Positions 1 to 6,043 of a stretch of DNA of 9,270 nucleotides are shown piece by piece. The stretch's first letter is position 1; each line of letters opens with the position of its first letter. Under the pieces are notes generated by a model. That model saw only the letters and a list, made by a program, of their open reading frames with translations, did no database searches and was not told the DNA's origin. The position numbers and the translations under genes were made by a program. Source of the DNA: Actinomycetota bacterium (GTDB taxonomy: Bacteria > Actinomycetota > Thermoleophilia > Gaiellales > Gaiellaceae); the NCBI GenBank assembly GCA_013816275.1, contig JACDER010000037.1, positions 1-9,270 of the forward strand, in the 5' to 3' direction.

Positions 1-1
1 G

Positions 2-157
2 GGCGACGTCGAGGCCCTCTCGGAGGCAATCGGCGAGTTGCTGTCCGACTCGGACGCGCTCGCACGGGCGCGCGAGGGTGCCCGCCGGGCACGCGAGGCC
101 CTGACCTGGGACGCCGCCGCGGCTGCCCACATCAAGCTCTACCAGGAGCTCGTGTGA
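2..157 (+). CDS. C-terminal end of a probable glycosyltransferase (partial, 5' end outside window)
   Basis: This reading frame is open from base 2 and ends at TGA 155-157, giving 51 residues. It is an alanine/arginine-rich helical tail ending T-W-D-A...IKLYQELV. A tryptophan after a short helix and then an aromatic-rich last helix ending in Y-x-x-L is the usual C-terminus of GT-B fold glycosyltransferases of family GT4, where this helix crosses back to the N-terminal domain. The catalytic part is missing, so substrate and product cannot be told. The next gene starts inside its last codons, so the two are probably translationally coupled. Other GT-B enzymes, or another enzyme with a similar helical tail, are possible. 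Confidence 0.6.
   Translation, partial: GDVEALSEAIGELLSDSDALARAREGARRAREALTWDAAAAAHIKLYQELV
144..148 (+). promoter_or_regulatory. Shine-Dalgarno AGGAG for the small acidic protein
   Basis: AGGAG lies 5 bases before GTG 154-156, inside the last codons of the upstream gene. It supports GTG 154 as a real start and a 4-base GTGA stop/start overlap. Confidence 0.6.
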
Positions 158-465
158 TCTTCCGACGCCGGTTCGCGGACATCGTCGGCCGCCAGCTCGA
201 CCTGTTCGAGACGGAGTACGCCGATCTGATCATCGAGGCGGACGAGGCCGAGGCCGCGTACGACAAGTCCGATCGCGACGACTCGGAGGAGCTCTTCGGC
301 GACTACATGCTCGTGGTCGAGGCCGGCGCTGAAGCGCTCGCCGACCTCCGAGACCACTACGCGTCCACGCTCGAAGGCGAGGTCGCCGAGGAGTACCGCG
401 ATGCGTTCAACCGAGGCGTACTGAAACGGTTCCCGCGGTTCGCGCTCGAGATCGAGGACATCTGA
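154..465 (+). CDS. small acidic helical protein of unknown function
   Basis: The protein has 103 residues and I do not recognise a family. The GTG start overlaps the upstream stop (GTGA) and has a good AGGAG 5 bases upstream, which argues for a real coupled gene. After a basic N-terminus (RRR at 4-6) the chain is very rich in Glu and Asp, with acidic clusters around 20-35 and 38-47 and helical periodicity throughout. There is no signal peptide, membrane segment or cysteine. It is likely a soluble cytoplasmic all-alpha protein. Its place between a glycosyltransferase and a phosphoribosyltransferase suggests co-expression but does not reveal a role. It ends 11 bases before the next gene. Confidence 0.72.
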   Translation: MIFRRRFADIVGRQLDLFETEYADLIIEADEAEAAYDKSDRDDSEELFGDYMLVVEAGAEALADLRDHYASTLEGEVAEEYRDAFNRGVLKRFPRFALEIEDI

Positions 466-476
466 GCACTCGCGAG

Positions 477-983
477 TTGGTCCTGAACCGGTTCGCATGG
501 GTCGACGGCCATGCGGACATCTGGCGACTCTTCTCGGACGCTGAAGTCTTCCACGCCGTCGTTGAGACACTGGCTGAACCGTTCCGCAGCGCGACGAAGG
601 TCGCGGGCGTGGAGGCGCGCGGTTTCATCCTCGGTGCCGCTGTGGCGGCCGAGCTTGGAGTCGGCTTCGTGGCAATCCGCAAGGAGGGCGGCCTGTTTCC
701 GGGTCCGAAGGTAACGCACAGGACGGAGCCGGATTACCGCGGCAACCAGAGCCTTCTGCGCCTCCAGCGCGAAGCGGTTTCGCCAAACGACCGAGTGCTC
801 CTTGTGGATGACTGGGCTGAACTGGGAAGCCAGGCTCTCGGGGCGAAATCATTGATCGACGAGTGCGGCGCGGCCTTTCTCGGACTCGCGATCATTGTCG
901 ATCAGCTGGAGGACGAAACGCGAAGGCGAATCGGCCACGTACACGCTCTCGTGACTGCGAACGAGCTCGGTCCGAGCGCCTGA
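477..983 (+). CDS. type I phosphoribosyltransferase, adenine-phosphoribosyltransferase-like
   Basis: The protein has 168 residues. The core matches the APT-type phosphoribosyltransferase fold: VAGVEARGFILGAA (42-55), the flexible-loop region with RKEGGLFPG (68-76), and the PRPP-binding beta strand VLLVDDW followed by AELGSQA (107-120), with the acidic pair at D111-D112. Such enzymes join a base to PRPP, giving a nucleotide and pyrophosphate, in the cytoplasm. The PRPP loop differs from the classical A-T-G-G-T: here it is E-L-G-S-Q, so the base acceptor may not be adenine. I recall an actinobacterial subfamily with a similar D-D-W...G-S-Q loop. The start is uncertain: TTG 477 is the only standard start before the conserved region, and a CTG at 462 overlapping the previous stop is an alternative. 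By eye, codon use is less GC-rich than in neighbouring genes. Confidence 0.82.
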   Translation: MVLNRFAWVDGHADIWRLFSDAEVFHAVVETLAEPFRSATKVAGVEARGFILGAAVAAELGVGFVAIRKEGGLFPGPKVTHRTEPDYRGNQSLLRLQREAVSPNDRVLLVDDWAELGSQALGAKSLIDECGAAFLGLAIIVDQLEDETRRRIGHVHALVTANELGPSA

Positions 984-3900
984 TCACCGGTGCCCGAAGT
1001 GGTGGGCCTGGGGTAGCACGTCACCGACATCCAGCCCTCCGGCAACGCGGTGGGCAAGCGGGCCAAGCGTCTCCAGCTCGCGGACGAGGACGTTCTGGTT
1101 GCGGTCGCGGCGCTCGAACTTCCCGCGCGCGAGCAGGAGCGGCTCCCCGCGGACGATCGGGCGGTAACGCTCGTACACCTGCGGTGGCACGATCAGGTTC
1201 ATCTGACCGTGCTCGTCCTCGAGCAGCATGAAGACGACGCCGTTCGCGGTCGCCGGGCGCTGGCGCGCGACGGCCATCCCCGCGACGGTCACCTCGGAAT
1301 CCGAGCGGGCCTCGGGCAGCTCGAGGGTCGAGAGCGTCCCCTGTGGGAGATGCGGACGGAGGAGCTCCATCGGATGCACTCCGACCGACAGGCTCGTCTT
1401 GCCGTAGTCGGCCAGCATCCGCTCCCAGGCGGTCTGCTCCGGAAGGTCGGGGATCTCGGCGGTCGGGCCGAGCGGCAGGGCGAGCTGGCGCTCCTCTCCG
1501 GCAGTGCCTGGAACCGTCTCCGGCCGCGGCACCAGCCCGAGCCTCCAGAGCAGCCGCCGCCGGGGTTCTCCGAAGGAGTCGCAGGCCCCGGAGGCGACGA
1601 GCGCCTCCAGCTCGTCCCGGCCCGCCGGCGCCCGCTGGACGAGGTCGACGACCCCCCGGTACAGGCCGCCACGCTCCCGCTCCCCGACGATCGCCTCGGC
1701 GTCGTCTGATCCCACAGATTGCACGTACTCGAGCCCGACGCGCACCGCCTCGCCCTCGAGCACGCATTTCGCCTCGCTCACGTTCACGTCCGGCGGGAGC
1801 ACCTCCACCCCACGCCGCTGCGCATCCCGCACAAGACTCGCAGGCGGGTAGAAGCCCATCGGCTGCGCGTTCATCAACGCCGCCAGGAACTCGGCCGGAT
1901 AGTGGTGACGCAGCCACGACGACTGGTAGGCGAGCAGCCCGAACGCCGCCGCGTGCGACTTGGGAAAGCCGAAGCCGGAGAAACCCACAAGCTTGTCGTA
2001 GATCTCGTGCGCCTTTCGCTCGTCCACTCCCCTGCCCTGCGCCCCCTCCACGAAGCGGGCGCGGTAGGCCTCGATCGCGGCTTCGCTGCGCCTTCGGCTC
2101 ATCGCGCGGCGCAACCCCTCCGCCTCCCCGACGGTGAAGCCCGCGAGCGCCATCGCGACCTCGAGCACCTGGTCCTGGAAGACGACGACGCCGAGCGTCG
2201 AGCGTAGTGGCTCGTCCAGCAGTGGATGATCAGCGGGCGGGACGAAGTCCGGGTCTTCCCGCAGGCGCTGGCGACGGTCGATGTAGGGATGAACGGCCTT
2301 ACCCTGGATCGGCCCCGGCCGGACGAGCGCGACCTGCACCGTCAGGTCGTCGAGGTGCTCGGGCCGTGTCCGCAACAGGCTCTGCATCTGTGCGCGGCTC
2401 TCGATCTGGAATGCACCCACGGTGTCGGCCCGCTGGATGTCCTCGTAGGTCGCCGGATCGTCGAGGGGGATGCGGGACAGATCGATCGTCTCCCCATGCA
2501 CGCGCGCGATCTGCTCCACGCATTCTTCGACCGCCGACAGCATCCCAAGGCCGAGCAGGTCGATCTTGAGGAAGCCCGCGTCGTCGCACGAGTCCTTGTC
2601 CCACTGGCACATCTGACGTCCCGCCATCGCCGCCGGCTGGACGGGGACGAGCTCGACGAGCGGCCGGGTCGAGATCACCATCCCGCCCGGATGCTGCGAG
2701 ATGTGACGGGGCAGGCCCGCGATCTCCGCGCAGAGCTCCCCAAACGCCCGCCATCTCGGGGATGCGAGCTTTGTCGCCGCATCAGGGAGCGCGGCCAGCT
2801 CGTCCTGAACGCGCCTGGGATTGCCGTCGGTGAGGCGCGCCAGCCGCTCCAGCTCGGCGAACGGAAGCCCGAGCGCCTTCCCCAGGTCGCGGATCGCGCC
2901 TCGTGACCGGTAGGTCGCGAAGCTGGCGACGAGCGCGGCGTGCTCGCGGCCGTACTTCTCGGTCACGGCCACGATCAGCTTCTCGCGGATGTCGCGCGGA
3001 AAGTCGAGGTCGATGTCGGGAACCGACTCGAGCTCACGGTTGAGGAACCGGCCCAGCGAGAGCTCGGCCTCGACCGGGTCGACGTGCGAGAGCCCCGTCA
3101 GGTAGCAGACGATCGAGCCGACCGAGCTTCCCCGTCCGCGACCGGGCGGAAGGACGTTCCGCGCGGCCGAGGCACCCCGAACCTCGAGCGCGACCTCGCG
3201 GGCCAGCTCGAGCACTTCCCAGTGGAGCAGGAAGAAGCCGGCCAGGCCCAGCTCGCCGATCAGCTGGAGCTCCTCGTCGAGGCGTGCTCGCGCCCGCTTC
3301 TTGTGTCCGTTGGCTCCGCCGTAGCGCTCGTCGAAGGCGCAATCGCAGACTCGGGTCAGCTGAACGATGGCCGGTTCGTCTCCGTCCGAGAAGTCGGGAT
3401 AGCGGTAACCGAGCTCCTCGGTCAGGTCGAACTCGAGCCGGGCGGCCAGCTCGCCGGCCTGCGCGACCGCGCCCGGATCGTCGGGAAAGCGCTCCGCCAT
3501 CGCTGCGGGGGCAATGAGCACGCTCTCGTGGTTCCCGCGCCGCTCGCGCTCGCAGCCGTCCAGTGACGTCCGGTGCTTGACCGCCACGAGCGCGTCCTGG
3601 AGCGGAGCGCGACGCGGGTGGTGCGAATGCGAATCGCCGGTCGCGACCGTGGGGACGCCAAGGGCATCCGCGAGCGCCCGAAGCGCCGCGTTCCGGCGCG
3701 TATCCCCACGTTCATACGGGCGCTGGAGCTCGACGAAGAACCGGTCCGGGCCAAACGCGCGCGCGAGCGCCGCCGCCGCGTTCGGATTGCGGACGGCGAG
3801 CCCTCGGCGGGCACAGCCCGACAGGCAGACAAGCCCGCCGTTCAGCTCCTCGAGCCGCCTCTGGTCGAGTGCCGGCGGCAGCGGTTCGGCTCCCTCCTTC

Positions 3901-4202
3901 GGCCGCGTGTGCGCATAGGCGGCGGTGATCAGCCGGCAGAGGTTGGAGTAGCCCTGCGACGTCTCCACCAGAACGGTCACGTGCGAGCCGTCGGTCAGCG
4001 TCAGCTCCGCGCCGGTGATCGGGCGGACGCCGAAAGCCTTCGCCGCATGGGCGAACTCCAGCGATCCGCACAGCCCGTCGTGATCGGTGAGCGCGAGCGT
4101 CTCGTAGCCGAGCTCAGCCGCCTGGACGGCGAGCTCCTCCGGCAGCGACGCTCCGTCCAGGAACGAGTACGCCGAATGGCAGTGAAGCTCGACGTAGCTC
4201 AT
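984..4202 (-). CDS. dnaE2: error-prone DNA polymerase DnaE2 (ImuC), C-family alpha subunit
   Basis: The 1072-residue length is usual for DnaE2. The N-terminal PHP domain is seen in HCHSAYSFLDGAS (7-19) and TDHDG (39-43). The palm carries PDIDLDF (395-401); by alignment to E. coli DnaE the catalytic aspartates are D398 and D400, and the third is D548 in KIDLLGLG. FGFPKSHAAAFG near residue 745 is the typical end of the fingers/HhH region, and an OB fold follows at about 966-1045. DnaE2 extends primers past damaged bases and is the mutagenic polymerase of the ImuA'-ImuB-DnaE2 cassette, working with ImuB at the sliding clamp. ATG 4202 gives the canonical N-terminus. imuB and DUF6504 lie upstream on the same strand but are separated from dnaE2 by an antisense cupin gene. 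No LexA box is visible in the 388 bases upstream. Its stop abuts the stop of the convergent phosphoribosyltransferase. Confidence 0.96.
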   Translation of the reverse strand: MSYVELHCHSAYSFLDGASLPEELAVQAAELGYETLALTDHDGLCGSLEFAHAAKAFGVRPITGAELTLTDGSHVTVLVETSQGYSNLCRLITAAYAHTRPKEGAEPLPPALDQRRLEELNGGLVCLSGCARRGLAVRNPNAAAALARAFGPDRFFVELQRPYERGDTRRNAALRALADALGVPTVATGDSHSHHPRRAPLQDALVAVKHRTSLDGCERERRGNHESVLIAPAAMAERFPDDPGAVAQAGELAARLEFDLTEELGYRYPDFSDGDEPAIVQLTRVCDCAFDERYGGANGHKKRARARLDEELQLIGELGLAGFFLLHWEVLELAREVALEVRGASAARNVLPPGRGRGSSVGSIVCYLTGLSHVDPVEAELSLGRFLNRELESVPDIDLDFPRDIREKLIVAVTEKYGREHAALVASFATYRSRGAIRDLGKALGLPFAELERLARLTDGNPRRVQDELAALPDAATKLASPRWRAFGELCAEIAGLPRHISQHPGGMVISTRPLVELVPVQPAAMAGRQMCQWDKDSCDDAGFLKIDLLGLGMLSAVEECVEQIARVHGETIDLSRIPLDDPATYEDIQRADTVGAFQIESRAQMQSLLRTRPEHLDDLTVQVALVRPGPIQGKAVHPYIDRRQRLREDPDFVPPADHPLLDEPLRSTLGVVVFQDQVLEVAMALAGFTVGEAEGLRRAMSRRRSEAAIEAYRARFVEGAQGRGVDERKAHEIYDKLVGFSGFGFPKSHAAAFGLLAYQSSWLRHHYPAEFLAALMNAQPMGFYPPASLVRDAQRRGVEVLPPDVNVSEAKCVLEGEAVRVGLEYVQSVGSDDAEAIVGERERGGLYRGVVDLVQRAPAGRDELEALVASGACDSFGEPRRRLLWRLGLVPRPETVPGTAGEERQLALPLGPTAEIPDLPEQTAWERMLADYGKTSLSVGVHPMELLRPHLPQGTLSTLELPEARSDSEVTVAGMAVARQRPATANGVVFMLLEDEHGQMNLIVPPQVYERYRPIVRGEPLLLARGKFERRDRNQNVLVRELETLGPLAHRVAGGLDVGDVLPQAHHFGHR

Positions 4203-4213
4203 ACTCCGCCGCC

Positions 4214-4588
4214 GTGGAAGTGACGGAACGTCCGGGCAGGCGGGCGCTGGTGAAGGTCTCGCGCGAGGAGCTCGTCCTGATGGAGTTCGAGATGGAGCCC
4301 GAGACGGACGGTGCGGGCCCTCACTTCCACCGGCGGCACATCGACTCGTTCTACGTCCTCGAGGGCGAGCTGGAGCTGACGGTGGACGGCGAGACCGTCC
4401 ACGCGCGCCCCGGCGACCTCGTCCACGCCGCGCCCGGAGTCGTCCATTCGTTCAAGAACTCGAGCGGCGGTCGCATCCGACTGCTCAACATCCACACGCC
4501 GGGTATGCGCTTCGACGAATACATCCGGCGGATGGACGCGGGTGAGGACGTCGACCCGGCCGAGTACGACTCCTTCGCGGTGGACTGA
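4214..4588 (+). CDS. single-domain cupin protein
   Basis: The protein has 124 residues, one cupin barrel. Motif 1 is P-H37-F-H39 followed by D44 and G51; D44 stands where most cupins have glutamate. Motif 2 is PGDLVHAAPGVVH78SFKN. H37, H39, D44 and H78 form a plausible metal site. Small cupins may be dioxygenases, isomerases or ligand-binding regulators; nothing here tells which. The tail after residue 95 is polar and acidic. GTG 4214 is the only reasonable start and there is no convincing ribosome-binding site, so a leaderless message from CATACT (4200-4205) is possible. It lies on the opposite strand between dnaE2 (start 11 bases away) and DUF6504 (stop 2 bases away), so SOS read-through of the imuB operon would be antisense to it. 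Confidence 0.9.
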   Translation: MEVTERPGRRALVKVSREELVLMEFEMEPETDGAGPHFHRRHIDSFYVLEGELELTVDGETVHARPGDLVHAAPGVVHSFKNSSGGRIRLLNIHTPGMRFDEYIRRMDAGEDVDPAEYDSFAVD

Positions 4589-4590
4589 CC

Positions 4591-4869
4591 TCATGCACCA
4601 CGCTGGGTGAACCAGGCCCCGCGTTCCTCGTCGCGGAAGACGATCGTGTTCTGTCCTCCCTCGAGAACGACCTCGAAGTAGCGCCTCCGCACCGGCTCCT
4701 CCGTCCACCAGCGCTCGACGACGTGCCACTCCTCACGGAGGAGCGCAACCGCCTGACGATTCACGATCCGCGGCGTCCCGTCGAACGTGGGCTCGACGAG
4801 CGCCGGCCGCGGCTCGTTTACTCGTCCCGCGGCACGAGCAGGGCGCGTGACTCCGGGATCCGAGACCAA
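4591..4869 (-). CDS. DUF6504-like small protein encoded with imuB
   Basis: The reading frame has 92 residues from TTG 4869. The conserved part starts at about NEPRP (18-22) and includes W54-W55 followed by EEP, RRRYFEVVL (61-69), then GGQ and GAWFTQRG. This resembles the small DUF6504 family that I know from actinobacterial imuB/dnaE2 neighbourhoods; no function is established to my knowledge. The start is a problem. TTG 4869 would give a 52-base overlap with imuB, an extra N-terminus of 16 poorly conserved-looking residues and no ribosome-binding site. The natural family start coincides with a GTA codon at 4821-4819 that overlaps the imuB TAA stop. Translation may therefore depend on coupling to imuB with a poor start. 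It converges with the cupin gene, with 2 bases between the stops. Confidence 0.72.
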   Translation of the reverse strand: MVSDPGVTRPARAAGRVNEPRPALVEPTFDGTPRIVNRQAVALLREEWHVVERWWTEEPVRRRYFEVVLEGGQNTIVFRDEERGAWFTQRGA

Positions 4870-6002
4870 GGGGAGACTTCGACGATGGTGCAGACGGAGC
4901 CCGAGCCGGTGCTGGCGCGGACCTGCCTTAGGCCCTCCCGCAGATGCGATCTGACGACGGCTCCTTCTGCGCGAACGAGCTCGAGCTGGTTACCTCTCGA
5001 TTCCGTCAGGTCGACCAGCTCGAGCCGCAGCTCGAGCACGGGGGCGGTCAGCTCGGCCAGCTTCGGTGCGAGAGCGGCCTTGAGCCGGTCGTGCTCGGCG
5101 GTCGGGTCGCGCAGCGTCGCCGTCCGGCGCCACGAGCCGCCGCCGACGAGCCTGGCCGAGAGAGCGACCTTGCGGATGAACCGTCCTCCCCGCTCCGGCC
5201 GGGCGAGCATCTGCTCGAGGAGCGCGGCGAACGCGCGTCTGAGCGTGAGCTCGTTTCCGACGGCCTCGGGAAATGCGAGCGTCTCGACGATCTCGGCGGG
5301 CGGCCGGCGGCCGCGCACTCTCCGCTTCGAGCCTCCACGAGCGAGGCCGTGCGCGCGGCGCCCGTCCGCGCCCAGCCGCTCGGCGACGGAGGCGTCGGGG
5401 AGCGCCGCGAGCCCGCCGACGGTGCGTACGCCGAGGTCTTGCAGCTCCCGTCGTCGGCCGGCCTCAAGGGGAAGCAGCGTGAGTGGATGTGGGGCGAGAA
5501 AGGAAGGTGACTGTTCGTCCGAGACGACCAGGATCTGTCCGGGGCGGGCGACGGTCGATGCCGCCAGCGCCGCAAACCGGCGCTCAGCGGCGCCGACGCG
5601 GGGATCCCAGGAAGAGCCGACAGCCTCCTGCGCGCGCTCGAGCGCCCGCTGGAGCCCGCCGTAGAGGCGCTCCACCCCGCGCGTCTCGAAGTACGCGCAG
5701 CCGAGCCCTACTGGCTCGACCGAGAAGCCGGAGTCCTCGAGCCGGCGAACGATCGCCTCCCACTCCTGCTCGGCCGCAGCCGGATCCGGCTCGACGAGCG
5801 TGAGCGAAGGACACATCGCGAGCGCCTCTCCGAGCCGCATGCCCGGCTTGACACCGGCCGCCTCGGCAGCGGCAGTGACCGGACCGAGCAGCGGCTCGGC
5901 TCCCTCAAGGGGTGCGAGTGCCGCCGGCTCGAGCGCGAGCCGCGGCCGGGCACGGAGGGATGCCCTCAACTCGAACCCCGGAATGGAGAGACAGGCGATC
6001 AT
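4818..6002 (-). CDS. imuB: ImuB-like catalytically inactive Y-family DNA polymerase homologue
   Basis: The protein has 394 residues with the Y-family layout: palm/fingers to about 160, helix-hairpin-helix thumb around 170-215 (the region with LQDLGVRTVGGLAALP) and a little-finger domain at about 240-340. The catalytic residues are absent. The first aspartate strand reads ACLSIPGF (3-10), and where active enzymes have S-[IL]-D-E this protein has G99-L-G-C102 in EPVGLGCAYFE. This is the hallmark of ImuB, the clamp-binding adaptor that recruits DnaE2. QLELV at 339-343, after the little finger, resembles the bacterial clamp-binding pentapeptide. The C-terminus (EVSPWSRIPESRALLVP) looks like that of actinobacterial homologues. 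ATG 6002 is directly downstream of a LexA-type promoter. No imuA' is adjacent. An active DinB is unlikely given the missing acids. Confidence 0.87.
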   Translation of the reverse strand: MIACLSIPGFELRASLRARPRLALEPAALAPLEGAEPLLGPVTAAAEAAGVKPGMRLGEALAMCPSLTLVEPDPAAAEQEWEAIVRRLEDSGFSVEPVGLGCAYFETRGVERLYGGLQRALERAQEAVGSSWDPRVGAAERRFAALAASTVARPGQILVVSDEQSPSFLAPHPLTLLPLEAGRRRELQDLGVRTVGGLAALPDASVAERLGADGRRAHGLARGGSKRRVRGRRPPAEIVETLAFPEAVGNELTLRRAFAALLEQMLARPERGGRFIRKVALSARLVGGGSWRRTATLRDPTAEHDRLKAALAPKLAELTAPVLELRLELVDLTESRGNQLELVRAEGAVVRSHLREGLRQVRASTGSGSVCTIVEVSPWSRIPESRALLVPRDE

Positions 6003-6003
6003 G

Positions 6004-6017
6004 CGAACACATGTTCT
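6004..6017. promoter_or_regulatory. LexA (SOS) box 1, proximal
   Basis: CGAACACATGTTCT matches 13 of 14 positions of the Gram-positive LexA consensus CGAACRNRYGTTCG. It covers most of the predicted imuB -10 hexamer and the expected transcription start, and ends one base before the ATG, so LexA bound here would block initiation. Confidence 0.85.
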
Positions 6018-6042
6018 ACACGAACACGTGTTCCCCTGTCAA
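6013..6042 (-). promoter_or_regulatory. predicted imuB promoter, near-leaderless
   Basis: Read on the minus strand, the -35 is a perfect TTGACA (6042-6037), followed by an 18-base spacer and the -10 TAGAAC (6018-6013). The -10 ends 10 bases before the A of the imuB ATG at 6002, so the transcript would carry only about 0-4 leader bases. The -35 begins one base beyond the stop codon of the upstream gene. The promoter is inferred from the sequence only. Confidence 0.7.
6021..6034. promoter_or_regulatory. LexA (SOS) box 2, in the promoter spacer
   Basis: CGAACACGTGTTCC matches 13 of 14 consensus positions. Its core GAACACGTGTTC (6022-6033) is a perfect palindrome. It lies between the -35 and -10 of the imuB promoter, 17 bp from the equivalent point of box 1. 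Confidence 0.85.
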
Positions 6043-6043
6043 G

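Noticed and set aside
985..992. CACCGGTG palindrome after the phosphoribosyltransferase stop as a terminator
   Set aside because: It has a 4-bp arm with no loop and no T-run, and lies inside the dnaE2 coding end.
2226..3566. Plus-strand open frames opposite dnaE2
   Set aside because: dnaE2 is unmistakable on the other strand; high GC content leaves long open antisense frames with no family features.
4450..4459. GTTCAAGAAC inverted repeat in the cupin gene as a LexA site for dnaE2
   Set aside because: The half-sites are in the wrong order (GTTC before GAAC) with only 2 bases between, unlike GAAC-N4-GTTC, and it is coding sequence.
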